NCBI RefSeq assembly: GCF_000003815.2
Contig: NC_049981.1
Coordinates: forward strand, 11,626,028-11,690,027
DNA length: 64,000 nt
Source of the DNA: Branchiostoma floridae
Lineage: Eukaryota > Chordata > Leptocardii > Amphioxiformes > Branchiostomatidae
Direction: 5' to 3'
Shown here piece after piece: positions 23,601 through 38,600 of this stretch (position 1 is the stretch's first letter; each line of letters starts with the position of its first letter). The notes beneath the pieces are model-generated. The model had not been told where the DNA came from and did no database searches. It worked only from the letters and a program-made list of their open reading frames with translations. The position numbers were made by a program, and so were the translations under genes.

Positions 23601-26600
23601 ACCCTCTCGGAAGGTGGAGGCGCCTAAACCGAACCCTCCGGCCATTCCTGCAAGGACCAGGTCGTTTTCCAAGCCACCCCCTCCCCAAAGGACCATGTCC
23701 CCGCCCCTCAAGGAAGATGTACGCAAACCCCCTCCTGCGCCAAGACATCCCGACCCCCCTCAACCGGAAATCAAGGGGAAAACAGAACCGAAAGTGGTCG
23801 TTGAGGGTATGATTTGAAACTTCAACATGGTGACCACACTTGATAGGATGGCTATTAAATGCCAACACTCTTTTACACGCTGGTGAAATGGGCTTTTCCT
23901 TCAGGGTTTTTTTCCTTAGGATTTCATAGTGGTCATCTTATGTTTTTCCTAATTTGACACCACCGTACCTGATTCTATTAAATAGAGTAACCACGCACAA
24001 TGCACTATGGAGTGGTGATACTGTTGGTATATTTTTGCGGTGGAATGGTGGATCGGACATCCAGGGCTTGTGGTGACTATATGGTAGAACTGTTTACCGT
24101 AGAATCTACCTGAGGGTTTCCTTGGTGCTGCAGTATCATGGGTACAACGGAGTCACTTTCTTCCCGTCTTTTTCATCATATTCATCACACACGTTTCATC
24201 ACACCCCTCGCTGGTGAAGGGCCGACCGGGTATGAAAAGTGAGTTTTTGCTAGTTTATTTTTAACGCCTTCTTGTTCAAACTCTCCCGGTTTTTAGATCC
24301 CAACGCCCCGGCCAGGGTGACGTCATTCCTGACGGATCTGGAAGTGAGAGGTCTCGCCGACGCCAAGTTCACCTGCGCCATCACGAGACCCGCCAGCGAA
24401 GTGCAGGCCAAGTGGTGCGTGTAGATATTTTTGGCAACGCCTCAAGAGCGGAGCCTGATTTAATCTGTCTTCTGAAAAATGCGTTTTATCAAAGCATAGT
24501 AAAATCTTTACATAGGTATCATATCAAATGTTTTCTGATTTATAAAATGAACTGAAATTTTGAAATGACTGTGGCTTAGGGAGTCACATAACTAAAAAAT
24601 GATTTAAATTATTCGTCTATGTAAGAATGCTGTGTATGATAACTAAACACAAATGACATAATTTCACAGGTCATGTGACGACAACGTGATCACGCCAAGT
24701 TCAAAGTACGAGATGACACACGAAGGCAAGACCCTGACCCTGATCGTGCACAACGTCCAGTCATCTGACACTGGGGAGTATGCGTGTGAAGTGGATGATA
24801 GCAAAACATGTGCCCAACTCTCCATAAAAGGTAGAACTAACCGTTTCATACCTTTAAAACAGTTGTTGCAGTGTTACTAAGTATCCATTTATGATTTAAG
24901 TAGACCGTTCATAATGACAGCATTGTGTACCTACCTCTTCAGAACCAGCATTGCCAGCCATCAACATCCAAAAATGTGAAGTGGAGGACAATGCCATTAT
25001 TGTCAGGTGGAATGTGCCGGAGGATGAGAAATATGACAATTTCCAGGTAATTCTGTCTCTCCCTCATACCTGTAGGTATCATTGCACCCACATTCCTTAC
25101 ACATGACTTAAGCTTAAATTTATGTAAAACAAATAAGAAAACATTTCTGTCAGACCCCGCACTTGGCCACCACCCACAGGCCCACTGCTACAGGTAGTTA
25201 CAGCCCCGGGCAGCGGAGTGTGCGGTAAGCAGGGGAGTGTGCGTTTCACATGTGAGGACCAGGTCCCACCACATATGAGGGTCCTGGTCCATCTGGTTTA
25301 TGTTATCTCGAAATGACAATAAAGACGACCAACTCTTGTGGTCGAGTCAATTCTAGAGTGTAAGCCAATGCATCCAGACCTCCTCTCTGTGCCACCCAAC
25401 CACACGCTACACAAAGGCTAATACAATGCATTTTCAACTGCATTTCTGTTCATCAATCCAATATTCCAATCCTATGAAGTCATTAAGACTTTGCACTTTG
25501 CCATGACTAACACAGAACCCTGTTTTGTTGTAGCTTCTGTATTCCAAGTCATTCCAGAGCGTGGGAAACCGGTTTTTGGAGAGCTCCATCTTTAAGACAG
25601 TGAACAACATCAAGGAAACGGAGTGCAAAGTGCTCGGCCTGTCCCCAGACTCTCACTACAGGTATACTACATTTGTTTCTGTCCTAATTGGTCAATGGAG
25701 GATGACAATAACATTACATTAATACCTTCTCAATATTAACATCAAAACAATGTCATTTCAAGTTACTGGTAGTTGATCCAGAGCCTGAATATTATAAGCT
25801 CTCTTAGTCCAAAATACCCAATTAACAATATGTCACACTAATACACATACATACCTGCTCTTCATCCCTGCGTACAATGATTTATCTTTCGTAATAGCTA
25901 ACAATCATTTAGTCTTTTTAATGAGTCAATGTCTGAACATATCATTGTTGAATACTTTATCTGCCAGGTTCTATGTACGTTCAACAACCGAGTGGGGCCT
26001 TAGTCAGCGGAGCAGTGGGGTACTCTTAAGGACACTCAAGAAAGGTAAGAAAATATACAATGTGATTTTGCTATTGAATTGCAGCTTGCTGTTAAAGAAG
26101 TGGGCAAAATCGCTTGTTGGTTCCCAGAGAGGCCATTAGAATTGTTTGTTCTGATTGGTTTGTTGGTTTTATTCTAATCACAATAATTCTGTCGTGCTCT
26201 TCTTGTAGTGCCGCCGCCATCTTTCTACAGGCAGCTTATCAGCTTGTCTGTCTCCGAGAAAGATTCCGCAAGATTCTCATGTGAACTTTCGAGACCTGTG
26301 CCTGTCAAATGGCTGAAGAACGATAAACCTATACCAGAGGATCCGCGCTTTAAGGTTCGTATTGGACAGATCTGCTAGGATAATTCCTATGTGGCTGCTT
26401 ATTATACTCTGATTTGATTGAGAAGGGACAGACCTGCTTAGTATACGACCTAACTCATCTGGATATATCTTGTCAACTTGCTTGGGTTTTCTTTATAGAT
26501 ATATGGGTTTATTTTGCAAGCAGGAGCAGGCTCTAAGAGGAGGTTAGGTCTACAACGATAGTATAATCGTATACAGAGAAAAACTGAAAACCCAACAACA

Positions 26601-29600
26601 TGGCTGAACAATGAAAGTCCCAAACAGGCCAGAACCTGGGTTTTCCAATGAGACAAATACACAACTGTTTGACACACAGGTATATTGATATTCCCATTAT
26701 CATCCAGGTCGAAGTTGATCGCAGACGACACGTCTTGACAATCACTGACATCAAGGCAGATGATGCGGGAGAATACTCTTGTGACACAGGGAGCACAAGG
26801 TCATCAGCTTCGCTGAAGGTCAAAGGTAAACCTAACTTAAAATCCTCACCCGTTTGAAATTCCGTATGTCCAAACAGCCCTTGGGTGGCATCAACACATT
26901 GCCTCACATTGACGAGAGCTTAAAACGTTTTATTCAAATGAAGCGGCATTAGCCTGTTAGCATTTGTACACAAAAACGCATCACATTTCCACTGCCATGC
27001 TCACTGATGTCCAACATCCAACCATTCCACCATTCCACAGCTGAGCCTGCCACATTCATAAAGCCGCTAAAGGACGTGGAGGTAGTGCGTCATGGCAAGG
27101 CGACACTTGAATGTGAGGTGTCGAGGGACGACGCCAAGGTCCGCTGGCTGAAGAGCGGCATGGACGTCCTACAGAACACCAAACACGACCTTAAACAAAA
27201 TGGCTGCCTCCATCAGCTGATTATCAGTGACGTCAGATTGGACGATGCATCGGAGTACGCGTGCGAGGTGGTCCAAGGGAATGGCTCCCCCACTGGGGTC
27301 AGGAGTACAGCCAAACTGAAGATCAGAGGTACGCGCTCTATTTGGACCCAATGTATCCGCTAGCACAAACTAACAAACAAGACTGCCGGTGATGGTTTAT
27401 GTTTGCTGTGGATGGAGTAGTTACTGAGTTGTATCTGAGTGGCTTTAGCACGTAGCTCCCACCCCCTCTCTTCTCTAGCCCTGTAGAAGTTTGATGCTTT
27501 TACACCCTGCACTTTTTCCTTAGCCATTTTTTTTTCATGCACAAGTTGACAGTAAGTTTGCAGGAAACCAGATCCATTTGAAATACATACTTATTAGAGA
27601 TTTTGATGGGTTACATTGCAAGCGTCAAATTGCCTTGAAATGTCCCCTTGATAATTGCAACCAGCACCTAGAATGCCAAGGTAGAACATTGCACTTCAAA
27701 GACTTGATTGCTCCAAGCTAATACAAACAGAGTCCAACCATTTGAAAAAAAGCCATACAACGTCATGGATATCAAACTTGTGAATTTCAAAGCTGAGTGT
27801 TGTAATGTCTTCTTGAGAGAATCCAAGACAATACTTTTGGCGACGCCCCAGGGGCAGAGACATTTTTGCAGCTGTGTTTGGACTCTGTCAAAGGTTGTCA
27901 GAGTATTTGCTTCTCCCTCAAACGTTTTTGATGTTTTTCCGTGCAAAGTAAAGAGGGGCCGTATCCATGACAACCATTTTCTCCCTCCCCAGGGAAAGGC
28001 CGCCGTCGTCTTAGCCGGCTTAGCTCGCGCTCGCAATGCAGCCCATCCTGACCCCTCATTGGTGGAGAGTCACGTGCTCACAATACTCAACAATCTCATC
28101 GACATGATTAGTCTAACACCAAGGTGGTGGGGTTAGAGGGTAAAGGTCATGGGTGGAGGCGGTGTTTCATTACATCACATTACCATACATGGGAGAGGGA
28201 ACTGGTTAACGCTAGTTCATCTGTATCAGCGGGGTAGTCTATTTCTGTTGATTTTAAAAACAGAGCATCTAGGGATATCAAGCAAAGGATGATAGTTTCA
28301 AACTAATGTGTTGAAAGTATTGCAAAGTCTGTGAACTTGATGTCCCTAAGTACCCCGTTTTTAAAAACAACAGACATAGGTTACCCCGCGGATAAAGTTG
28401 AACTAGTGTTATATAACATCCTGACTGAGCTAATGTTTTGTATGTTTTGCCAAATGTCATGTGTTTGTACTGTCTGAGTGTCAAAGCTATACATGTGCCT
28501 AACTGTGGCTTGGATGAAAGGACACCAATAGAAGATAGGATGAACAAAAAATGTCTTCTTTGGTGTCAATTCATCTCATCCCAACACAAATTTTGTAGAA
28601 AATTCTGTCAGATGTTCGATTGCAGCTTGTCGCTAGGTAATGTATGTTGCTCTGTCTTGAATTTTGGTGTAACGTGCACCATGGCCGTTTAAGTGCACAC
28701 GACACAGAGAGGCTTAAACTTTTTTACCACTGGGTACACAAAATAGGATGACGTATTTTATCAATAGATGGCAATCAAATCAAATGAAAAAATGCTAATT
28801 GTGTCCGTCCAATTGAAAATGAGGCAATAAAGTTCCTATAATATTATGTACAATACTCTAAAGTAAGTACTTTGCTGCTGGAAAAAAGTTTGCACTAAAA
28901 GTCCTCCTCCAAATCAAAGTCCCTGTATTAGCTGTCTTTGTCATAATTATATAAAAGGTTTCATTGTTAATACATATCGATACATACTATGTATAAATTC
29001 CTAACCCTTACTGCATAAGACATTAGAAAATATTTTTATGATCTATACCTTATCTATATCCCTTTACGATTGATTTATAATCAAACCAAAATTATGCCAA
29101 CATTGCACAGCAAAAAGATACAAACATTTCAAATATTAATGTACGTTTGTACACAATTTAGATTAGAATCTGCATCAATTGCATGCTATGTTGGTGCTCT
29201 AATATACATGTATGATTATAATGCACTATGCGCTCAACAATCATAATGTGCTGCAATATATGCGCTACCGCGTTGTAATAAGCTGCTTGCTAGCACTATC
29301 AGATATATACGTAGCTCTTTTTAATCATGTATCGAAAGCATTATGGTACTTTGAATATTCTTTAGAGAGGTTCACTAGTTGCCAAAAATGATTCTTACCA
29401 ATTTTTTTGGAGTTAAAGCAAATTATTTCAGGTTTAAATGTCAATTGAAGAGCATAAGTCATTTGTAGCAACCACTTGCTAAATCAAAATAACAATTATG
29501 AATAACAAAACATGTGAAGAATTGCGATTCCGTCCCAATATAAAACACACTGACCAAATGTTAGCGGTCTGTTTTTTTTTCCCCAAAACCAATTATAGGA

Positions 29601-32600
29601 TTTTGAAAGAACAAAAAGAATTGCAATTGACATTTTATTCGCTACTGGCAATAACTTATCTCAGGGTGTAAAAAGGACACTTTGTCGCTGAGTTTTTCAA
29701 GTCATTTTATTGGCGTCTTTGTATGTACTTTGTTGTGAGGAAATGTGAGAAAATGTTTGACATGTACTGTACAGGAGTACTGGTCGGGTGTACTGTATGT
29801 GCATTCAGCAGAACAATGTTTAGGTTTGAGTTTGACAGGGCTATCGAAAACACTTAATCGAGCAGAGACAGGGCCTATGTTATAGAGAGCAGTTATGTTC
29901 GTTGAGTACTCTATAGCGAAGGAATTTAGAATGTTGGAGCTGAAAACACTACTGTTGGATGACCATGAATGGTTTCAATGGTACATGGTAATGACAAATT
30001 GGTAACCTTAAGGCATATTGACATACATGTTGTTTGCAATGGTTACATGTAATCCGTAATAGGCCAAATGTTGGAAGAATCTTGTATGAAAGCAAACTAA
30101 CTCAGGTATGCCATAACCATAAACCTGTCTTATGATTCAAGCTTATAACAACATCATTGTGTCATAAGAAAGTATTGCAGATGTTTGGCAGAAAAGTAAA
30201 ATACAAAATGACATGTTCGCTTAACCAGGACATTGTCCTGAGTGCATCTATTTAAGAGAAGCATTCTTTACTATTCGAAACAGTTACTTATGATTTAGAC
30301 TCTAGCATTTCTAGCCTTTATAATAAGTAGCTAGATTGTTGAGTTGTGACCATAACTACTGCAGAATAAAGTGCCTCATTCCACAGCTAGAGGTGTGTGG
30401 AGCTTCTGTTGGTCTTCTTTTTCTTCAGCTCTTCTTTAATGACAATGGTAGCTTCCTTTAACAATGAAGTGTATCTTTGCTGACAATGTTGATATATTTT
30501 AACATTTCCTATTGACAAAACCAATCTATGGTCTCTTTGAACTCTTTCCTTAAGGCATTCACATGGTTTTAATTTCTAAGTAATAACTGTGTTGGTATAT
30601 CTTTAACAACCTGGATGGTAATCTCTGATGTGAAAGCAACAGAAGACTTTGGACCTGGCTAAAAAAACTAAAATATCCCAAAATGTTGATGTCTCATTTA
30701 CTAGGCTTTACAGATGGCCAATTCATTTCCAAGATCATAAATCCGATTTAAATCAACCTAAAAAGTGTAGTCGATGTGTTTGGAGTATCAAAGTGTCCAT
30801 AACAAGTTATCGAATCACAGTTCTAAATCCGTTATGATATGTATAAAATGTTTCCAGTCTGTTAACGTGCAACATGAAGAAAAAAATCCTTAATAATGTT
30901 TCTTAATGTGAAATAGGTCTTTCTCAAAACACCCGTGTGTGTCCCTGTCACTTTCAGAACAGCAACAGACAAATGTGAATAAAAGCGAATATTTTGTGAC
31001 TTTAGCCATAAATCACTCAGTCCCAGGCACGCCTGAGATCATCGCGGATGAGAGCACGGTAACGCCCAACTCCGTAACCCTGGTGTGGAAGGACCCGGAC
31101 CCGTCCAACGGTGACGTGTACCACGTGCTGTACGCCAAGTTCTACGGACAGAGTTCGGGAAGGTGAGGGTCAACTATGTGGTTTTGTTACTTCTGTTATG
31201 TGAGGAGGCTACATAGTAAGAGCTATATTTACAAATTTGAAATGTAATTTCGAACTCAAAAGTTGGATCTTGTTTTTGAATGTCCAGCTCCTGTCTTTGT
31301 CAAGGAATGAGCAATCCATCGCTTCTTTGTTACCTCATATTGTACAGATATAAAGACTTAGAACAGAAGAATAATATATCCTTAAACTTAACTCGATGAG
31401 TAGTGAATCATACGTATGACTCCCCTGTCCAATTTATGTAGTTTGCAGCATGCAATGATTATCATAGCGTCACCAACTCAGCAAGAATGAAAGCAATTGC
31501 AATTGCCATTTGTATTCATTCGTCATTTGAAAAAAACATATTCTCAGACTTGTTCCTTCACTTTGTCAGATATAAGACAATCTCCGGAGTTAAAGAACGC
31601 CAGTGCACCGTGAGTAACCTTGAACCAGACACTAAGTACAAGTTCTACGTGCGAGCAGTGGACAAGGCTGGCATCAGCAGGGGCGTGGTCATAGCCACGT
31701 CACCGCCAGGTAAACAACCATGTTGTTAGCGTTCATTTTGAAAATATTGCAAACTGAAATCACCGTTTTTTACTTGATCTCCCTACATAATGGTGGATAT
31801 TGGATAAAACATGAACTATAGCGTGACATACATGCATTCCAGGCGATGATGTCATAACTTTTTAAGGAGGTTTCTTGAGTACAATCTACATGTATATGAA
31901 CTCTTAAACTGCCAGCTAGGTGATAACCAAAATCTTCTTCATCATTTGAACCAACCTTAGACGATGGAGGAGTCCAGTTTCAGAAGATTCTTCGTGACGA
32001 AGAGGTGTTCTCCAAGGAGACTGCGACCTTCGAGTGCCAGCTGTCCGCTCCTAACGCCGAAGTGAAGTGGTTACGTAACAGCGTCCAGATTCACAGTAGC
32101 GGGAAATACAAGATAGAGGAGGATGGGAATCGGATGACACACAGGTATGCAAGTCTTCCTTTATCTGTGACCATCATTGTAGAAGCTTTAAGATGTTGTA
32201 GCAATAGTTGTATGTTGGTTTTGATTGTCATTGAAAACATATTGCAGCAATCGTATCTCCATATATGTGTCCCATTGATAAAGGCTACTATATGATCTAA
32301 AGTCATTGACCAAAATATGTTGTTCAGGCTTTGAATTGGCCGGGTCTTTTCTCTATTATGTCCGACTCATTATCTTCAACAATTTAATGATATGGCTTAA
32401 ACCGTATCATTGTTTGCGTCAAAACTACGTACACATAGCTTTAAGATCATCTATCATCGATAGAGCAAATACAGCGAAATAGTATCTATATATATGATCT
32501 CATGACAGGCAGTTGGTACAACCTGTCTGTAAGACACTCTACCGTAAGGCCTCCTTTTTGCCGCGTACTATCAGTGACTGGAACCTACTATCACAAGTAG

Positions 32601-35600
32601 CGGTCGAAGCAATCACCATTGACATGTTTGTGTCAATGGTCTCCAAGCTCATGTGAAAACCGAAACCTTGGCCGATGACCGTGACCCTTCACTCACAAGC
32701 GACAGAATAATCAGCACGTTGATTGTGGTCGCCTCAAAAGGAAGAGAGGAGAGATATACTGTACTCTGTTGTCCTCCAGGTTGATTGTAAACAACTGTGG
32801 CAAAGAGGACGTGGCTGAGTACACCTGCCAGTGTGGCATCAACAAAACAACTGCCAGTCTACGTGTCAAAGGTCGGTAACGCTGAAAAACTGAAAGCTTG
32901 CATCAATTTGCTTACGTATGTCATTTCCACAAATCAGCTCATTCATGTGGCAAGAAATTCCCAATCTGCCTCCACCCTTATCATGCCTCGCATTGTTTTT
33001 GGGGTGACTTAATTTATGTACATGGGTCATTCATTTCACATTGTTTTGCTGCTGCTTTCTTCTTTCTTTTGAATCTCGGGAGGACACGTCCTCCGTTGGT
33101 GTTTTCTATCTATCTCTTCTTCCATGTTCACTTTTGCAGATTCAGTGCTCTTTCGAACATACCTCTATTACAAAATCATATGTGAGTACTTGTGTGCTCT
33201 TCACTATGGAGATAATAAAACAACTAACCCCAGTATCATCTGTGTTCGTCATTTGGCTAACGAAAATCAAACACATGTAATAAAATGCATTAACTATTTT
33301 GCAATGTTTTGTGACGTTTGCCTAGCATTTACAAAGGCCAACAGCTCATACTTGAGCTATCCTATTGCTTTGTGTGGTATGTAGACATCATTTTAACAGG
33401 CAAACTTGTGGCACCATGTGTAGCTTAGGTTGTATATTATGTCTATTGTATAGTGTATGTTATGTTTATTGTATAGTGTTAGTACCACAATCAATGCATA
33501 TGTTTCTTTAATATTTGGTATTTACTAATCACCATCATATCATATTGTTGATGTATGTAGCAATCACTGCCATACATGTATCACCACTCTCCCTCTTTGC
33601 ATTTTGCACAGATTCCATGTCCTGTTCATGATCATCTTGTCAAACCATCTCAAAACCTTGTATTTCCATTTTACACTATTTGCCCCAGTGTACAATACGC
33701 TTCGCATCAGTCAATGAATACATGCATCAAAACATATTTCTCTGTTCTCCTTACATGAAGATGTCATGTTCTTTTAAAACTGGTGGAAGACGAAATACAT
33801 TTTATTTCTAAATGCCCCTCTAATGACCAAGGAAAGATGAGCTATTCAAAGAGGCCTATGCGGCTATGCCTGTAAAACCCCACAACAATTTCCAAACGTT
33901 TACTGACGAAAATAAAACTATAACCTTGTTAATTTAACAAAACCCAAAACAAGTGGACGTGTCTTCTTTCACTGCTTCCAAAAAAGAAGTTAAACTGTAA
34001 AAGCTTAGATTATAGTTACCATCAGTTCATATTTAGAATTGTCACTTGTTGTCACCATTAATATTGTTATCTACATGACTTGTATATTACTGAAGTCTTG
34101 TGTTTTCCATATACTGTATGTTTTCGTGTTGAAGTTAGCCCTCGGTCATAAACATGCAAATAAACTCCCTTATACTTTTATCTCCCTCCAGAATCACAAG
34201 GCCCAGAGATTCTGTCCGACAAGTGTAAGATAGAAAGCGACTCTATCACCCTTTACTGGACCACTCCCACCCTCAGCACGTTCCGTACGTACCAAGTCCT
34301 GTACGCCACCAGTTTCGGACCCAACGTCACCGATAACTACGACTACCAGACCCTGTCGGACATCCGCACCACGTTCTGCCGTATCCCCGCCCTACAGGCC
34401 GACACCACGTACAAGTTTTACGTCCGAGGCGTCACGAAGGACGGCATCAGCCGGCCAAGTCGAGGCGTGGAGCTGACGACCCAGCCCGAAGGTACAGCCG
34501 AGCGCCCGGGCTCCGAGACTCTCAGAATTACCGTAGTGTAGGAAAATGTTGCAGCTACAAATAATAATTTTAAGTCAATAACCTAGCAATATTCTACTTA
34601 TTTATAATGATGATGATGTTGATAGTTGAATTTTAGGCATGATACCTTGCTTTGGAAGTTTCTTATTAGGGCAAGCTGGATACATCTCAGGCCGAAAAAG
34701 TGCTGACCAAACTTTGGTTCTTGGTGTAGATATGCATACTATTTTATAGGTACGTTAATTCCTTTAGGTTCAAAGAGCGCATCATGACATAGCATCTACT
34801 GTATGTATATGTACATTAGGATAACATGTATTTATGAGCCAATTGACAAAAATGGGGTTAGAATAGCTCAAGGACTACCTTGTCTGATGTTCCCCTTGTG
34901 CTAGCTGTCTGCCTTTGCCATGATGGGGCGGGTATCTGTGGTGTAGAAGCTATTGCGTTGCTTACAAAGGTCAGCAAACAAGTCATTGCAGTGCCTACTT
35001 CAAGCATTGTTGCTTTCAGATACTCATATGTACATATGTACATCTCCATCGAAGAGCTACATTTTGTATTTGAAAATTATAGTTCACCTTTATCCTGGGA
35101 TAACCTATATCTGTTGTTTTTAAAAATAGAGTATTTACTAATAGGGATATCAACAGTTGAACTCGTTGTCGCTGGTATCAAACTGCGGTATTTTGAAAAT
35201 ATTGCAGCTTAAAACCACTGCTCATCGACTTGATATACCTAAATACCCTGGTTTTGAAAACAGCAGATATAGGTTACCCCATGAATAAAGGTGAACTAGT
35301 GTTATGTTCATACTGCGTGAAATTTGGCAATATTCTGAACAAGCCAAGAGATTCCACCAAATGTACAATTCTAAACTCATTTTTCGGACTTAGCCTCCTC
35401 AGAAAAACATTTTTTATTCTATTTTCAACTTAACAGAAACATCTTTGATAGGTTTCAATTCTCGGTACATTTACATGTTCGTTGGAGGTGTCTAATCGTA
35501 TGTACATTGCTTTAGCTCAGCAGAGAGCTGTGCTTAGCTCTAAGGTGCCTTAGACTATGTAGTGCCTTGATTTAGGTCAAACTACAGCTCTTAGTTGTCA

Positions 35601-38600
35601 TACCTAGACATGCATTACATCCTGGACACATGGGGCTTGTGCTGTTACCATGGCAACCATTTTGCCACGCCCAACTGGTGAGGGGTTCTATCTAACAATG
35701 GCCGTGTGGGTGTGGTTAATGGTGATGGTGTCTTCTTTGTGTGTTCTTGTCTGGTGTTGTCGATTCTTCTTGGTCTAATAAAATATGTCTTCTCCACTGC
35801 GATTCCCTGCTTCTTTTTCCTTGATTGCTTGTTTCTACTAACACTCTTCATGTTGTGTGGAAAAGCAAAGTAGAATGCTCAACGTTTGTTCATCCGTAGG
35901 TTACGCCTTGTGGCCATCAAGCAATACCATACATGTATGTATGCAGCTACAAGTTCAATCAGTACAAGTCTAAGGACCACAATACACATGCTTAAACTCA
36001 AGGCATATAAAGCTTCTAAAGGTGGAAGGTCGTATATAGAAGCTCGTGTAATCATATGTACATGTTTTAATAGTGACAAAGAGAACTTTAAAGCTAAATA
36101 AGACAGAAAATCAAGGCAAACTATTTTGTCCAAAATAGGACAACAACAATCCAGGATTCAAATTTCTTAACAGAATTTGTGTTTGATCTGCAGCATTTCC
36201 AGATTACCAGGTCCAAAACTACTATCAACGCCACCAACAACTTTTATTAGGTTTTGAAATCCCCCTTTTTTATTTTGTCTTCACCATAAAGGCGACACTC
36301 TACATATCATAGAACAAATCATTCTCATTTATCATGCCAGCACTCCCTTACCCTACATAACGCATCACCATATAACGTTTATACATCAGGCTTTCATCAC
36401 TCAAATCACTCACGGTGAAATTTTGCCCCAAGGTTTATCCATTAAACTTAAAGGACACCATCAAAGCATGAAAGCACGCACATATAGGCTTACTCCCTGA
36501 AAGCGTTGGCAAAAAAAAAACCCCACTGGCTTGCTGTGTCCCATATTCCTAGTTTTCAGTAAAATCCATCCACAAATTAAACGTTTATGTTACAACATGT
36601 ACGACAATGGGTCAGTTAGGTACCCGGCTATATTTGCGAGCGTTCTGGACATTTTTAAACTGATTATGTTGATTTAAAATGTAGATTTAGCCCTTCGAAA
36701 ATGCGTCCAACAGGGCGCAGGGTACCTAACTGTCTACTACGATACTGGTGTTGGGTTTAACCAAGTGGCAAGTCCTTGGTTTAACGAAGTCAGAAACAAC
36801 CATCGGCCAGTTAGGTACCCGGCTATATTTGTGAGCATTCGGGCCATTTTTCAACTGAATATGTCGATTTGAAATGTATTTGTGATACCAAAACTTTGTC
36901 CGAGGGGGCGCTCGGTACCTACCTGTCCTATAACGTTATATGTACTGGTGTTGGGTTTAACGAAGTCGGGATGTGGTACTTGTACTCACAGGAAGGCGGA
37001 GCCGCTTGCGGACTCGAGCCAGAAGCGAGGAGAACCTGTCCCGGGCACTCTCTCCGTCCGCTCAGAAAAAACGACTTTCCTTCAACTTCAAAGACTTCAT
37101 AAGTGACAGCGCACCCGGACTAACACGTACGGTGTACACATGGATTTTTTTGCAGCTTTCCGCTGAAAAAATGCATCCAAAGTCTCTACTTGCAGTTGCT
37201 CGCATATTTGACCAAAAAGGGAAATTTTGTTTTGTATAAACAAAAAAAAAAGCTTGTAAACGATTTTCAAGAAATGATCTAGGCTTGATGCAAACCTACA
37301 AACATAAACTACGATTTTGTTTGTTAGATTTGGCAAAAGTTAATTGGCAAAGGCTTCTGCTGGCTATGGTATAATTCATACAGTAGAAAAATGTTTGTGC
37401 TTGCTATCTTTCTTTGACTATTCACCTTTACTGTAAAAGTATTGAAGATAAAACTTGCCATATCTATTGGGCAAGGTCTCCTTTACTACTGTATGTTTTG
37501 CTAAGTCGTTACTATCGATATCATCTCTGTCCTTTACGGCACACATATTGACACCCGCACCGTGTCAAAATGTACACATAGGAACACTTCGGACAAAGAT
37601 TTCAATGATATATAAGAGTTTGTGCATAAAAACTTCATAGCCAGTTCATAGGCGGAATACTCCAGCTATGGCGGTAAGTGGAGGGGGGCAAACAATTGTT
37701 TTGTATTTCTTGAATTTCAGAGGCATGGTAGGATTCGATTTTTAAACATGTTGTGTTGCGTGTTGTTGCACAGTGCATATTACATACCTCCGGATCCTAT
37801 TCAAATTCTGCAATATCAAATTTTCATTTTTCAAATGTTCTCCCTTTGATTTTTGCAAACGGTAGCAAACTGAACTGCAAAAGAAACTGTATTTGAGGCG
37901 CTTACTTCATGCCTTGATATCAAAGTCTTTAGGCAAGTACATGAATAGTTTTTCATGTTCGTATTTAGGGAAGGACCCAGGGATCAACATGTCCGACGTG
38001 CTGAGGAACTACGTGTCTCCGTTCTTCAAGAAGGGACTGGTCAGTACCATGGTCAAGATCGGGTCCGAAGTGCGGTTTGAGTGCAGCATTGGAGGGTTTC
38101 CTAACCCCATGGTCATCTGGTCAGTCGCCTATATAAGCCTATAGCTAATTCAAGCGATTTCTGCATCCTCACCACAGTTTTACACACGATTTATCTAGAC
38201 TTGCAAACATAGTATACTAGTAATGTGTGTATTCAGCATACATGAAAGATGGCTTGTTTCCATACATTGCATGTGTTGAAATGATATATCTCTAATTACA
38301 TGTACATATCAATGATATCCAAGTTTTATTTGAAACTCGTTGAGTGCTCTGTTACTCGGTCGTAGCGCCATTGAGGCCACCGTCGTGGTGAATTGAAATG
38401 ACTTAGTTACTTGGGCCCTTTGTTCCGGTCGGAACATAGGCCACCGATGATGGTCCTCCATTGTACCCTCCTCTGGGCTTTCTTCCTCAGATCCTGCCAG
38501 CTGTTGCAGATACTTTTCATCTCTTCCTCCGTATCTCTCCTCCAACTATTCCTGGGCCTCCCCCTCTTCCGCTTGCCCTGAATTGAAATGAGGGTGCTCC

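Larger units (their letters stand above)
34492..36991. other. Intron 23 of the TRIM-Ig/FN3 gene
   Basis: The intron contains the MITE at 35079-35302 and the duplicated element at 36613-36925. No other exon was seen. Confidence 0.5.

Noticed and set aside
21474-24296. A hidden B30.2/SPRY domain after FN3-1
   Set aside because: Only the Ser/Ala-rich and Pro-rich exons are found. No L-D-P-x-T or W-x-V type SPRY motif was seen in any frame.
27668-28136. Open frames of 122-142 codons on both strands in the 3.7-kb intron
   Set aside because: Both strands are open over the same bases, there is no Ig or FN3 motif, and no phase-1 acceptor and donor pair fits the host gene. Perhaps a worn repeat.
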